Source: Crenobacter intestini (lineage in GTDB: Bacteria > Pseudomonadota > Gammaproteobacteria > Burkholderiales > Chromobacteriaceae). Taken from it: a stretch of DNA of 64,000 nucleotides. The stretch lies in NCBI RefSeq assembly GCF_004919095.1, contig NZ_STGJ01000001.1, positions 62,001 through 126,000 on the forward strand. Direction: 5' to 3'. Each line of letters starts with the position of its first letter. Position 1 is the first letter of the stretch. Positions 18,127 to 28,000 of the stretch are shown one piece after another. Made by a program: the position numbers and the translations under genes. The notes under the pieces were generated by a model, which saw only the letters and a list, made by a program, of their open reading frames with translations, made no database searches and had not been told where the DNA came from.

Positions 18127-19149
18127 CTAGTCGGGCAGGCCCAGCGGGTAGGGCTGGTAACGCGGCGCGGCGAGACGGTCGCAGGTGACGAAGCCCGGCG
18201 GCGCGGCAAGCAGCTGCGGGATGCGGTTCACCAGCGTCGCGCAGGTCAGCGCGACGGTGTCCGGCGCGGCGATCTGCAAGGTGGTGGTCGGCTCGCCGCG
18301 CACGGTCCAGTCGTTGCGGTCGACTTCGCCGGGCAGGTAGACCTTGCCGACGCATTGCGCCTCGATCACCACCCCCTGGTAAGTCTCAAGCGTGACCACC
18401 GCGCGCATCCCCAGCGCGTGGCCGGCCGGGATGGTGCCCCCGAGCGTCGCGCTCTTGACATCGTGTGGCGCGAGGATGGGTTCGAGTACCTGCGAGACGC
18501 TGCGCACGCTGAACCCCAGCTCCGCAGCCAGCCACTCGGCGCTGTTCCACATATACGAAGGCAGCGCCTCCGCGTCGGTGATCTGCCGCCTGAATTCATC
18601 GGCCGACAGGCCGGCGCCGTGCGCCTCGGCCAGCGCGATGCCGTAATCCTCGACGTTGTAGCTGGACAGCCCTTCGATGCGCTCGATGCGGTGGGTCGCG
18701 CCGGCCAGCGCCGACACCAGCTTGCCCCAGAACACGTCCTGGTAGCCCGAGGCGGATAAAGTCACCCCGTGCTGTTTGGCCAGTCGGTCGAGCCGGTTGG
18801 TCAGCGGCGCTGCCGTCGTCCACGGGTAGAACGCCTCCTCGCAGGTCGACAGCGCGCACACCCCGTGCCGCGCGGCGAGGGTGTAGGCGTCCTCGAGCTC
18901 GCCGATCAGGCTGCGCGTCGCGATCAGCGCGACATGCGCGTCACAGCCGGCGAACACCGCCTCGGCGTCCGCGGCCACCTGCACGCCCAGCCGCATGTCG
19001 AGGCCGGCCACCTCGCCGACGTCGCGCCCGACAAGCGCCGTGTCGGCGTCGATCGCGCCGACGATGCGGCAGCCTTTCTCGTGCAGGTAGCGCAGCATGA
19101 TGCGGCCCATCTTGCCGCAGCCGTATTGGATGACGCGGATCTGTTCCAT
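18127..19149 (-). CDS. NAD(P)-dependent dehydrogenase, 2,4-diaminopentanoate dehydrogenase/DapB-like
   Basis: This 340-residue protein starts MEQIRVIQYGCGKMGRIMLR, a Rossmann fingerprint. The domain order is that of the Ord (2,4-diaminopentanoate dehydrogenase) family: an N-terminal DapB-like domain, the central CEEAFYPW and GVTLSASGYQDVFWG segments, and a C-terminal substrate domain. The start at 19149 follows AAGGAG. Ord normally serves anaerobic ornithine fermentation with OrtAB and OraSE, none of which are here, so the actual substrate is uncertain. It is divergent from the alcohol dehydrogenase gene. Confidence 0.7.
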   Translation of the reverse strand: MEQIRVIQYGCGKMGRIMLRYLHEKGCRIVGAIDADTALVGRDVGEVAGLDMRLGVQVAADAEAVFAGCDAHVALIATRSLIGELEDAYTLAARHGVCALSTCEEAFYPWTTAAPLTNRLDRLAKQHGVTLSASGYQDVFWGKLVSALAGATHRIERIEGLSSYNVEDYGIALAEAHGAGLSADEFRRQITDAEALPSYMWNSAEWLAAELGFSVRSVSQVLEPILAPHDVKSATLGGTIPAGHALGMRAVVTLETYQGVVIEAQCVGKVYLPGEVDRNDWTVRGEPTTTLQIAAPDTVALTCATLVNRIPQLLAAPPGFVTCDRLAAPRYQPYPLGLPD

Positions 19150-19265
19150 GACTTGCTCCTTTTCGGTTGCCATCATGGACTATCGTAAAGCGCCGGCGCG
19201 GCCATACATTTGACATGGCGCAACAAGGCTTCGCCGCCAGCGGCATAGGCTGAGGGAGGACGCGC

Positions 19266-20264
19266 ATGCAAGCGCAGATGATGGCGATGGTGTCGGAAGG
19301 GCCGGGGCAGCCGCTTAAGCGCGTGCACTTGCCGGTGCCCTCGCCCGGGCCCGGAGAGGTGCTGGTGAAGGTCGCCGCTTGCGGTGTCTGCCGCACCGAC
19401 CTGCATGTAATTGACGGTGAATTGCCGGACATCGTCTACCCGGTCACGCCGGGGCACGAGGTGGTGGGTACGGTCGCCGAGCTGGGGGCGGAGGTGACGG
19501 GGCTCGCGGTCGGTGCGCGCATCGGCGTGCCCTGGCTGGGGTATAGCTGCGGCGCCTGCGCCGATTGCAGGGCGGGGCGGGAGAACCTGTGCGTCGCGGC
19601 GCGCTTTCACGGCTATACGCTGCCCGGCGGTTACGCCGCCTATATGCTCGCCGACGCACGCTACGCCTTTGCCTTGACGGGGGCGCTCGACGACGTGCAC
19701 AGCGCGCCCCTGATGTGCGCCGGGCTGATCGGCCAGCGCGCGCTCAACAAGGCCGGGCGCGCACACAAGATCGGCCTGTTCGGCTTCGGCGCGGCCGCGC
19801 ACCTGCTCTGCCAGGTATGCGCCCAGCAGGGCCGCGAGGTGTACGCGCTGACCCGGCCGGGCGACCGCGCCGCGCAAGCATTCGCGCGCTCGCTCGGCGC
19901 GGTGTGGGCGGGGAGTGCAGCGCCGCCGGTGCCGCTGGACGCGGTGCTGATCTTCGCGCCGGCGGGCGAACTGGTGCCGTTGGCGCTTTCGAGCGTGCGC
20001 CGGGGCGGGGCGGTGGTGTGCGCCGGCATCCACATGAGCGACATCCCGTCGTTCCCCTACGCCTTGTTGTGGGGCGAGCGGCGTATCGAATCGGTGGCGA
20101 ACCTGACCCGGCAGGACGCGCTGGATTTTCTGGCCGCGGCAGGCACGCTGCCCTTGCAGGTGCATGCGCACGCCTACCCGCTTGGCGAGGCCAACCGTGC
20201 GCTGGACGACTTGCGCTGCTCTCGCTTGCAGGGCGCGGCGGTGCTGGTGCCGGGCTTAACGTGA
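19266..20264 (+). CDS. Zinc-dependent alcohol dehydrogenase family protein
   Basis: This 332-residue medium-chain dehydrogenase has a catalytic zinc site at CGVCRTDLHV and GHEVVG. The structural zinc lobe is CGACADCRAGRENLC. A Rossmann segment IGLFGFGAAAHLLCQV follows. The sequence is close in style to the AdhA-type zinc-binding alcohol dehydrogenases found beside metallo-beta-lactamase nucleases and phosphoribosyltransferases in stress-associated clusters. GGGAGGA precedes the ATG. The downstream nuclease gene starts 11 bp later, so they form an operon. Substrate unknown. Confidence 0.87.
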   Translation: MQAQMMAMVSEGPGQPLKRVHLPVPSPGPGEVLVKVAACGVCRTDLHVIDGELPDIVYPVTPGHEVVGTVAELGAEVTGLAVGARIGVPWLGYSCGACADCRAGRENLCVAARFHGYTLPGGYAAYMLADARYAFALTGALDDVHSAPLMCAGLIGQRALNKAGRAHKIGLFGFGAAAHLLCQVCAQQGREVYALTRPGDRAAQAFARSLGAVWAGSAAPPVPLDAVLIFAPAGELVPLALSSVRRGGAVVCAGIHMSDIPSFPYALLWGERRIESVANLTRQDALDFLAAAGTLPLQVHAHAYPLGEANRALDDLRCSRLQGAAVLVPGLT

Positions 20265-20275
20265 AGGAGGGCAAG

Positions 20276-21640
20276 ATGCGTGTGAGTTTTCTCGGTGCGG
20301 CCGGAACGGTGACCGGCAGCAAGACGCTGGTCGAATACGACGGACGGCGGGTGCTGGTCGACTGCGGGCTGTTCCAGGGCTTCAAGCAGCTGCGACTGCG
20401 CAACTGGCAGCCTTTCGAGGTGCCGCCTGCCGAGATCGACACGGTGGTGCTCACCCACGCCCACCTCGACCACTCGGGTTACCTACCGGCGCTGGTGAGG
20501 GACGGCTTCACCGGCGAGATCCACACCACGCCGGCCTCGGCGGAACTGGCCGCCATCCTGCTCGCCGATAGTGGCCGCCTGCAGGAAGAGGAGGCCGAGT
20601 ACGCGAACCGGCGCGGCTATTCGCGCCACCAGCCGGCCAAGCCGCTCTATACCGAACAGGACGCGGCGCGGGTCAGCCACCGCTTCGCGCCGCTGCCGCT
20701 GCACACGCCAAGGCTGATCGCGCCGGGCATCACGCTGACGCTCAGGCAAGCCGGGCATATCCTCGGCGCGGCGATGGCCGAATTGAAGGTCGGCGACAAG
20801 ACCCTGCTGTTCTCGGGCGACCTGGGGCGGCCGCACGACCCGATGCTGTACCGGCCCGAACGCGTCGCACGCTGCGACTACCTGTTTGTCGAGTCGACCT
20901 ACGGCGACAGGCGCCACCCGGCCGAGGACACCGAGGCGCTCTTGGAGGACGTGGTGCGGCGCACGGTCAGGCGCGGCGGCGTGGTGGTGATCCCGGCCTT
21001 CGCCGTCGAGCGGGCGCAGACGCTGCTGCTGCACCTGTGGCGGCTCAAGCAGGCCAGGCGCCTGCCCAACGTGCCGATCTACCTGAACAGCCCGATGGCG
21101 ACCGAGGTCACCAAGCTGTTCTACGAATTCCACGACGACCTGAAGCTTGGGCAGGACGAGGTCGCCGCCATGTGCCAGGGCGTGCACTGGGTGCGCACGG
21201 TAGAGGAGTCGAAGGCGCTCAACCGCATCGACCACCCCGCCGTGATCATCGCCGGCAGCGGCATGGCGACCGGCGGGCGGGTGCTGCACCATATCAAGGC
21301 GTTCGGCCCGCACAAGCGCAACACCCTGTTGTTCGCCGGCTTCCAGGCCGGTGGCACCCGCGGCGCGCTGATCGTCGGCGGCGCAGCCAGCGTGCGCATC
21401 CACGGGCAGGACGTGCCGATCAACGCCGAGGTCGTCTCGCTCGAACACCTGTCCGCGCACGCGGACGCCGACGAGATCGTGCAGTGGCTGGAAGGCTTCG
21501 AGGCGCCGCCGATCCGCACCTTCGTGCTGCACGGCGAGGCCGAGGCGGCCGACGCGCTCAGGCGGCGCATCGAACACCGCTTCGGCTGGGACGTGTGCGT
21601 GCCCGAACACCGCGAGCACCACCTGCTCGCCGACGGCTAA
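20276..21640 (+). CDS. MBL-fold metallo-beta-CASP ribonuclease-like protein
   Basis: This 454-residue protein starts at ATG 20276 after GAAGGAGG. It carries the zinc motif THAHLDHSGYLPAL (HxHxDH), then FSGDLGRP (motif 4 Asp), and the beta-CASP and RMMBL blocks ESTYGDRRH, GSGMATGGR and EHLSAHAD. These match the bacterial YSH1/CPSF73-like exonuclease family acting on RNA. It is co-transcribed with the zinc alcohol dehydrogenase. The biological substrate in bacteria is not established. Confidence 0.92.
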   Translation: MRVSFLGAAGTVTGSKTLVEYDGRRVLVDCGLFQGFKQLRLRNWQPFEVPPAEIDTVVLTHAHLDHSGYLPALVRDGFTGEIHTTPASAELAAILLADSGRLQEEEAEYANRRGYSRHQPAKPLYTEQDAARVSHRFAPLPLHTPRLIAPGITLTLRQAGHILGAAMAELKVGDKTLLFSGDLGRPHDPMLYRPERVARCDYLFVESTYGDRRHPAEDTEALLEDVVRRTVRRGGVVVIPAFAVERAQTLLLHLWRLKQARRLPNVPIYLNSPMATEVTKLFYEFHDDLKLGQDEVAAMCQGVHWVRTVEESKALNRIDHPAVIIAGSGMATGGRVLHHIKAFGPHKRNTLLFAGFQAGGTRGALIVGGAASVRIHGQDVPINAEVVSLEHLSAHADADEIVQWLEGFEAPPIRTFVLHGEAEAADALRRRIEHRFGWDVCVPEHREHHLLADG

Positions 21641-21643
21641 GGC

Positions 21644-21928
21644 TCAGGCGCGGCCGCTTTGCTGGTGCCAGCGCCAGAAGCCTTCGACGCGTTCGCGCAT
21701 GAACGCGTCGGCGCGCGCGGCCTCGGCGCTGTCCTGCCCGGCCTCGACATGCCAGGCGCCCTCGCCGCCGTCGCTGTTGTCGACCTCGACGGAGTGTCCG
21801 GCGAATTCGGCCTGCTCGGTCAGGTAGGCGAGGTAGGCGTTGACCGACTCGATCAGTTGCGGCCCGTAGGACTGGCTGTCGAGCAGCGCTTTGACGAAGT
21901 TGTGGCCGTGGATGACGATGGTGCTCAT
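21644..21928 (-). CDS. Hypothetical small acidic protein
   Basis: This 94-residue protein begins MSTIVIHGHNFVKALLDSQS and continues acidic (VEVDNSDGGEGAWHVEAG). It has no signal peptide or membrane segment. AAGGAGAG precedes the ATG at the proper distance. It lies 11 bp downstream of the phosphoribosyltransferase gene in the same operon. I do not recognise a family. Confidence 0.7.
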   Translation of the reverse strand: MSTIVIHGHNFVKALLDSQSYGPQLIESVNAYLAYLTEQAEFAGHSVEVDNSDGGEGAWHVEAGQDSAEAARADAFMRERVEGFWRWHQQSGRA

Positions 21929-21939
21929 GGCGCTCTCCT

Positions 21940-22581
21940 TCAGGGGTGTTCGCCGCGCGCGCGGCGCAGCAAGGACGCGGCGTCTTCGTCGCTGACCTGC
22001 GCGAAATCGCGGTAATGCTGGCCGACCGCGGAGAAGTCGGCCGGCGCCGACAGGCAGACCACGTCGTCGGCGAGCGCACGCACCCGCGCGAGCGCGTCGG
22101 GCGAGGCGACCGGCACCGCGCAGACAAGCCGCGCGGGTTGCTCGGCGCGCACGCACATCAGCGCCAGTTGCATGGTCGCGCCGGTCGCCATGCCGTCGTC
22201 GATGACCACCACGTCGCGTCCGGTGGCCGGGCAAGCCTGACGCTGCGGCGTCAGCAGAGCACGCCGCGCGCGGATCTTCACCGCCTCGCGCGCGCGCTCG
22301 GCGGCGATCCACGCCTCATCCGCGCCGGCCTGCCGCGCCCACGGCAGCACGATGCACTGGCCGTCTTCGGCCAGCGCGCCAACCGCGAACTCCGGGTTGC
22401 CCGGCGCGCCAAGCTTGCGCACTAGCACGACGTCGACTTCACCGCCAAGCCTGGCTGCAAGCGCCACCGCCAGCGGCAGTGCGCCGCGCGGGATCGCCAG
22501 CCACAGGGGGTTGGCAAGGCCCAGCGCGGCGAGCCTGGGTGCCAGGCGCAGGGCGGCGTCGACGCGGTCCTCGAAGATCAT
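21940..22581 (-). CDS. Phosphoribosyltransferase family protein
   Basis: This 213-residue type I phosphoribosyltransferase has the PRPP-binding motif VVVIDDGMATGATM near residue 125-138. The N-terminal half contains IPRGALPLAVALAARLGGEVDVVLVRKLGAPG. Such ORFs are often annotated as ComF-like or erythromycin-esterase-associated PRTases; the acceptor base is unknown. The start codon at 22579-22581 overlaps the stop of the upstream membrane protein gene (22578-22580), so translation is coupled. Confidence 0.87.
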   Translation of the reverse strand: MIFEDRVDAALRLAPRLAALGLANPLWLAIPRGALPLAVALAARLGGEVDVVLVRKLGAPGNPEFAVGALAEDGQCIVLPWARQAGADEAWIAAERAREAVKIRARRALLTPQRQACPATGRDVVVIDDGMATGATMQLALMCVRAEQPARLVCAVPVASPDALARVRALADDVVCLSAPADFSAVGQHYRDFAQVSDEDAASLLRRARGEHP

Positions 22582-23087
22582 GCGTGTGTCCCCGCGCCGC
22601 GCACCGGCCCCGCGCGCCGTTCGATTTCGGCCGCCAGCGCCGGCAACAGCCCGAGCGCGAACAGCCACTCGGCGACGATGAACAGCGGGCCGATCGCCAG
22701 TTGCATCAGGTCGTCGACGAAGGCGGGCTTGCGCCCCTCCCAGAAGTGGCCGACGAACTGGATCGCCCAACCGGTCACGAAGAGGCCGACGCCGCTGGTA
22801 AGCCACAAGGCCTGGCTGCCCGAGGCGAGCCAATGCCCCAGCCATAGCGCGACGCCCATGAAGACGGCCATCGCCAGCGCCAGCGTGTGCTCGAGCATGA
22901 AGTAGTAGGCGATGCACAGGGCGGTAACCAGCGTCGCCGGGGTGAGCCCGGGCAGGAGTTCGGTGCGGCCTAGCAGGGTCGCGACGGCGACGACGATCAG
23001 CGGGATGCCGAAAAAGTGGCTGACGATATTGCGCCGGTCGCGGTGGTAGGCGGCGTAGGTGGACAGCTGTTCGGTGACGGTCTTCAT
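22578..23087 (-). CDS. DUF962 / Mpo1-like membrane protein
   Basis: This 169-residue protein has about four membrane helices. It carries the Mpo1/YGL010w signature: YHRDRRNIVSHFFGIPL at the N-terminus and VGHFWEGRKPAFVDDLMQL near residue 115. The yeast homologue is a 2-hydroxy fatty acid dioxygenase using conserved His/Asp residues for iron. Bacterial function is unproven. It leads the three-gene operon with the PRTase and the 94-residue protein. Confidence 0.88.
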   Translation of the reverse strand: MKTVTEQLSTYAAYHRDRRNIVSHFFGIPLIVVAVATLLGRTELLPGLTPATLVTALCIAYYFMLEHTLALAMAVFMGVALWLGHWLASGSQALWLTSGVGLFVTGWAIQFVGHFWEGRKPAFVDDLMQLAIGPLFIVAEWLFALGLLPALAAEIERRAGPVRGAGTHA

Positions 23088-23237
23088 GGTGCGCTCCTCG
23101 TGGTCTTAGTATGGCCGGCGCGTGCAGGTGCGCCGGTTCCTGATGATCGTCATGTTTTTGTCATCGCGGCAAGCTTGCGCTGCAGCAAGGGCAGGGGGCG
23201 CGGTACACTTGGCGCCATCCCCTTACAGCAAATCGCC

Positions 23238-24458
23238 ATGCGCCTCCTGCATACCTCCGACTGGCATCTGGGCCAGCACTTCATGGGCAAGAACCGCCAG
23301 GCCGAACACGCGGCGTTCCTCGGCTGGCTGGTCGATACCGTCAACACCCACCGGGTCGACGCGGTGCTGGTCGCCGGCGACATCTTCGACACCGGCTCGC
23401 CGCCGAGCTACGCGCGCGAGGCGCTGAACGACCTGGTCGTCGCGCTCGCGCGCCATCAGGTGACGCTGGTGCTGCTCGCCGGCAACCACGACTCGCCCGC
23501 GGTGCTCGCCGAGAACAAGCGGCTGTTCGGCCAGTTGGGCGCGACGGTTATCGAGGCGGCGGCTGAGAATATCGAGGCGCAGGCGCTGCTACTCAGCACG
23601 CGCGCGGGCGAACCAGGCGCCGTGCTGTGCGCGGTGCCCTTCCTGCGTGCGCGCGAACTGGCCAAAAGCGAGGCCGGGCAAAGCGGCGAGGACAAGGCGC
23701 GCGCGCTCGCCGGGGCGCTGGCCGACCACTACGCGCGGCTGTGGGCGTACGCCAGGGCGCTGGCCGAGACGCACGGCGGCCTGCCGGTAGTCGCCAGCGG
23801 CCACCTGACCACGGTCGGCGCCAGCAGCAGCGAGTCGGTGCGCGAAATCTACGTGGGCTCGCTCGCGGCGTTTCCGACCGCCAGCTTCCCGCCGGCCGAC
23901 TATATCGCGCTCGGCCACATCCACCGCGCGCAGAAGGTCGGCGGCGCCGAGCATATCCGCTACAGCGGCTCGCCCCTGGCGCTGAGCTTTGACGAGGCCG
24001 CGCAGGACAAGGAGGTGCTGCTGGTCGACCTTGCGCCGGGCGAACCCGTGCGGGTGACGCCGCTGGCGGTGCCTTGCTTCCAGCGCCTGTTGTCCGTCAG
24101 CGGCTCGCTTGCGGTACTGCCGGCGAGGCTCAGCGCGCTTTCCCGCGAGCTGGAAGCGGGCGAGCGGGCGTGGGTCGACGTCGAGGTGGTGTCGGACGAC
24201 TACCTGAACGACCTGCTCGGGCGCGTCGCCGGCATGGTCGGCGAGCTGCCGCTGGACGTGCTGAGGGTGCGCCGCGCGCGCGGCCAGGCGTCTGCCACGC
24301 TCGAGCGCACGGCGCGCGAAACCTTGTCCGAACTCACGCCGGCCGAGGTATTCGCGCGCCGCCTCGCCGCAGAAGAAATCGACGAGGCAACCCGGCTGGC
24401 GCTGGTGTCGCGTTTTGACGAAGTGGTGCACACGCTCGCAGCGGAGGACGCGCAATGA
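23238..24458 (+). CDS. sbcD: Exonuclease SbcCD subunit D
   Basis: This 406-residue Mre11-type nuclease starts [19 protein letters not shown]. Manganese-binding phosphoesterase motifs [20 protein letters not shown] and [11 protein letters not shown] are present in order. With SbcC it cuts DNA hairpins and processes replication-stalling palindromes. The ATG at 23238 gives the family N-terminus. The frame stays open further upstream, but this would add unrelated residues. The stop overlaps the sbcC start (ATGA). Confidence 0.96.
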   Translation: MRLLHTSDWHLGQHFMGKNRQAEHAAFLGWLVDTVNTHRVDAVLVAGDIFDTGSPPSYAREALNDLVVALARHQVTLVLLAGNHDSPAVLAENKRLFGQLGATVIEAAAENIEAQALLLSTRAGEPGAVLCAVPFLRARELAKSEAGQSGEDKARALAGALADHYARLWAYARALAETHGGLPVVASGHLTTVGASSSESVREIYVGSLAAFPTASFPPADYIALGHIHRAQKVGGAEHIRYSGSPLALSFDEAAQDKEVLLVDLAPGEPVRVTPLAVPCFQRLLSVSGSLAVLPARLSALSRELEAGERAWVDVEVVSDDYLNDLLGRVAGMVGELPLDVLRVRRARGQASATLERTARETLSELTPAEVFARRLAAEEIDEATRLALVSRFDEVVHTLAAEDAQ

Positions 24459-27400
24459 AGATCTGCTCGCTCAGGCTGAAGAACCTCAACGCGCTCGCCG
24501 GCGAGTGGCGCATCGACTTCGACCGCCCGCCGATCGCCGGCAGCGGCCTCTTCGCGATCACCGGCGCGACCGGCGCCGGCAAGAGCACGCTGCTCGACGC
24601 GATCTGCCTCGCGCTCTATCACAAGACCCCGCGGCTGGACACGCTATCGCAGGGCAGCAACGAGCTGATGACCCGCCACACCGCCGAGTGCCTGGCCGAG
24701 GTCGAGTTCGAGGTCGGCGCGGTGCGCTACCGCGCGTTCTGGAGCCAGCGCCGCGCGCGCGACAAGGCCGACGGCGCGCTGCAGGCACCGCGCGTCGAGC
24801 TTGCGCGTGCCGACGGTACCATCCTCGCCAACCAGGTGCACGACAAGTTGCGGCAGACCGAGGCGCTGACCGGCCTCGACTTCGGCCGCTTCACCAAGTC
24901 GGTGCTGCTCGCGCAAGGCGGCTTCGCGGCCTTCCTCAACGCCGACGCCAACGAGCGCGCCACCTTGCTCGAAGAGCTGACCGGCAGCGAGGTGTACGGC
25001 CGCATCTCCGAGCGGGTGTTCGAGCGCACCCGCAGCGCGCGCGAGGCCTGCGCACAGCTGGAAGCCACCTCGGCGGGCATCCGTGTGCTGGACGACGACG
25101 CGCTAGCCGAGCTGACAGAGAACCGCGACACGCTTGTGCTGCGCCAGCATGCAGGCCGCGAGTCGCTGGCGTCGATCGAGGCGCGGCTGGCGCGCGTCGA
25201 CGCGCTGGGCCGGGCCGACGCCGCGCGTAGTGCTGCCGCGGCCAGGCTCGCCACCGCCGAAGCTGCGGGCTCGCAGGATGAAACCGACCGTACGCGCCTC
25301 GCGCACGCCGACGCGGCCGAGGCGCTGACGGCGCCGTGGCAGGCAAGGGAGGGCGCCCGCGCGGCGCTGGCTGCCGCGCGCCAAGCGTCGGCGCAGGCAG
25401 CCGCGGCCGAACAGGGCGCGCACGCCCGCGCCGGCCAAGCGCTCGCCGCCGCGGCCGCCGGTGCCGAGGCTGCTCTGGCTGGCCACGCCGATGAAGGCGC
25501 GCGGCTCTTTGATAGGCAACAGGCACTGGCCGCCCTGCAACACGCGCACGCGGATGACGCGCAACTTGGCGAAGCGCTGCCCGAATGGCGCGCGCTGTTC
25601 GCGCGGCAAGCACGCGAAGCAGAAGCGCTCGCCAGTGAAGCGGCGACGCTCGCGGCCGCGCGGCAGGCGCTGCCTCGTCACGCGCAGGCGCAGGACGCGG
25701 CGCGGCAGGGGGTGGCGGGCGCCGAGACCGCGCTCGCGGCCCTCGCCGGGCAAGCGAGCGCGCTGGAAGAGGCGCACGCAATCGCCCTGTCGGGCGACGC
25801 CTTGCCTGCGTTGCAGGCGCGCTGGCGCGCCGTGCACCAGGAGGCGGCACGGCTGGGCGCCCTGCAGGCGCTGGCCGACGCGCAATCGCGCAACGCCGGC
25901 GCCGTCGCCGTGGCGCACGCGTCCGTCGCCGCCGCGCTGTCCAAACAGCAACGTTGTGAGGCGGACTACCTGCAGCAGCGTGAACGCTACCGCTTGCAAA
26001 AGGCGCAGGTCGACACGCTGGAGGAGCTTGCCAAGCTTGCTCGGCGGATGGATGAGCTGAGCGCCCATCGTGACATGTTGCAAGCAGGCCAGCCCTGCCC
26101 GCTATGCGGCGCACTCGAACACCCCTCGCAGGACGGCGCACCGCTGGCGGATGCGGACTCCGCGCAGGCGAAGCTGCAGCGGGCGGAGGCCGAGCTCAAG
26201 ACGATCCTCGCGGCCGGGCAGCAGGCCGCAGCCGACCTGGGGCAAGCCGAGGGTGAACACAAGGCGGCGGTGAAGCAGCTTGCAATGCAAGACGCCGAGG
26301 GCGACGCGCTTGCCCGGCGCTGGCTGGCGGAGGCGGGCGGGCTTGCCGCAGGCAGCCTTTCCGCCGCAATCGACAGCGCCGCCGAGGCGCTTGCGGTCAT
26401 CGAACGGCAGTTGAAGGCACGCGAGGCGGCCGAGACGGCGATGGCCGCGCTACGCGAGCAACTGGCCGGCGCGAAAGACGCGCTGGCGAACTGCCGAACG
26501 GCGCAGGCGCTCGCCGACGAGAAGCACGCCGCGCAGCACGCGCTATGCGCCGCGCAACAGGCGCGCGTCGCCGACGCCACCCGGCAACTGGCCGCCACTG
26601 GCGAGTTGCTCGCCGCCGCGCTGGGCAGCGAACCGCCCGCGGACAGCGCCGCGTGGCTTCGTGCGCGCGAGGCGGCTTGGCAAGCCTTCCAGAGCCGCGC
26701 GGGGCAGTTACAAACGCTTGCCGCCGCGCTCTCCACGCACGGCGCGCGGGCCGAGGCGCTGCAGCAGGCGGCCGCGCGCTGGCGTGCGCGGGTGGCTAAA
26801 TGGGGCGAGGCCCTGCCGCACGTGGCGCAGCAAGCGATAGATGCCGACGCGCTGGAGCGCGCCTTCGACGCCGCGCAGTCGGCGTTGTCGGGTGCGCGTG
26901 CCGCGGCAAGCGAGACCCGCGCGCGGCAAGAAGAGGCCGAACACGCGGCCAGCGCGGCGGAAGACGCGTGGTGCGCGGCGCTTTCAGACAGCGTATTTAT
27001 CGACGAGGCGGCGTTTGCCGCCGCCCGCCTGAGTGCCGCCGCGCGGCAACAGCTCGCCGCCGGCCTCGCCGCCCGCGCGCAGGCACTCAAGGACGCCAGC
27101 GAAGCGCTTGCGCTCGCCCGTGCTGCGTTCGACGCGTGCGAGGCAGCGGTGGCGCCGGGCGAGCGCGCGGATGACTTGCAGGTGCAGAAGGCCGATACCG
27201 CCGCCGAACTGGAGACGGTGGCACGCCAGATCGGCGAGGCCGACGCGCGCCTCGCCGACGACGCGCGCGAGCGCGAGGCGCTGGGCGGCGCGCAGGCGAG
27301 GCTGGCCGCGCTGCGCGCGGACCTTGAGCTGTGGCAGAAACTCGACGCGCTGATCGGCTCGGCGCGCGGCGACAAGTTCCGCCGCTTCGCGCAGGGGCTG

Positions 27401-27838
27401 ACGCTCGAGCAACTGGTGATGCTCGCCAACCGCCAGCTCGCGCGGCTGCACCCGCGCTACCGGCTCGCGCGCAAGGCGGGTACCGAGCTGGAGATGGCGA
27501 TCGTCGACACCTGGCAGGGCGACGTCAGCCGCGACACCCGTACCCTGTCCGGTGGCGAGAGCTTCCTGGTCAGCCTCGCGCTCGCGCTCGCGCTGTCGGA
27601 CCTGGTCAGCCACCAGCGGCCGATCGACACGCTGTTCCTCGACGAGGGCTTCGGCACGCTGGACGCCGAGACGCTGGACGTCGCGCTCGACGCGCTCGAC
27701 GCGCTGGGCTTTGATGGCCGCCTGATCGGCGTGATCAGCCATGTGGACGCGATGAAGGCGCGCATCCCGGTGCAGGTGCGCGTCGAGAAGGGCGCCGGCG
27801 TCGGCCACTCGCGCGTGCGCACGGTGCCCGCACCTTGA
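24455..27838 (+). CDS. sbcC: Exonuclease SbcCD ATPase subunit C
   Basis: This 1127-residue Rad50-like ABC ATPase has Walker A ([13 protein letters not shown]) near residue 35. Two long alanine-rich coiled coils surround the zinc hook CPLC at 548-551. The ABC signature [18 protein letters not shown] and Walker [14 protein letters not shown] lie near the end. It pairs with SbcD through a 4-bp overlap. It is the ATP-driven clamp of the hairpin nuclease. Its TGA overlaps a TTG start of a following small frame. Confidence 0.97.
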   Translation: MKICSLRLKNLNALAGEWRIDFDRPPIAGSGLFAITGATGAGKSTLLDAICLALYHKTPRLDTLSQGSNELMTRHTAECLAEVEFEVGAVRYRAFWSQRRARDKADGALQAPRVELARADGTILANQVHDKLRQTEALTGLDFGRFTKSVLLAQGGFAAFLNADANERATLLEELTGSEVYGRISERVFERTRSAREACAQLEATSAGIRVLDDDALAELTENRDTLVLRQHAGRESLASIEARLARVDALGRADAARSAAAARLATAEAAGSQDETDRTRLAHADAAEALTAPWQAREGARAALAAARQASAQAAAAEQGAHARAGQALAAAAAGAEAALAGHADEGARLFDRQQALAALQHAHADDAQLGEALPEWRALFARQAREAEALASEAATLAAARQALPRHAQAQDAARQGVAGAETALAALAGQASALEEAHAIALSGDALPALQARWRAVHQEAARLGALQALADAQSRNAGAVAVAHASVAAALSKQQRCEADYLQQRERYRLQKAQVDTLEELAKLARRMDELSAHRDMLQAGQPCPLCGALEHPSQDGAPLADADSAQAKLQRAEAELKTILAAGQQAAADLGQAEGEHKAAVKQLAMQDAEGDALARRWLAEAGGLAAGSLSAAIDSAAEALAVIERQLKAREAAETAMAALREQLAGAKDALANCRTAQALADEKHAAQHALCAAQQARVADATRQLAATGELLAAALGSEPPADSAAWLRAREAAWQAFQSRAGQLQTLAAALSTHGARAEALQQAAARWRARVAKWGEALPHVAQQAIDADALERAFDAAQSALSGARAAASETRARQEEAEHAASAAEDAWCAALSDSVFIDEAAFAAARLSAAARQQLAAGLAARAQALKDASEALALARAAFDACEAAVAPGERADDLQVQKADTAAELETVARQIGEADARLADDAREREALGGAQARLAALRADLELWQKLDALIGSARGDKFRRFAQGLTLEQLVMLANRQLARLHPRYRLARKAGTELEMAIVDTWQGDVSRDTRTLSGGESFLVSLALALALSDLVSHQRPIDTLFLDEGFGTLDAETLDVALDALDALGFDGRLIGVISHVDAMKARIPVQVRVEKGAGVGHSRVRTVPAP

Positions 27839-28000
27839 AGGCGGTGCTGTTCACGCTGGTCGCGCTGGCAGGACGGGCCGGCCGCCGCGCGCGAATGCGA
27901 CTTCGGCGGGCCTGGCGCCGGCCTGGTGTACCTGTCGGCCGACGGCGGCACGCTGGCCGTCAGCCAGCCGGACGGCTACTGCGTGTTCGGGGGCTTCTGA
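27835..28000 (+). pseudogene. Apparently frameshifted small secreted protein
   Basis: A TTG at 27835 (overlapping the sbcC stop) opens a signal-peptide-like stretch ([12 protein letters not shown]). About 13 codons in, this frame turns into Arg-rich nonsense. The +1 frame meanwhile gives DGPAAARECDFGGPGAGLVY followed by LSADGGTLAVSQPDGYCVFGGF and a stop at 27998-28000. Removing one G near 27872 joins the two into a plausible exported protein of about 54 residues. The end resembles the end of the next protein (VGDSGRTVALGGEAGYCVY). The stop overlaps the next ATG. It is either a decayed gene, a sequencing error, or chance. Confidence 0.5.
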
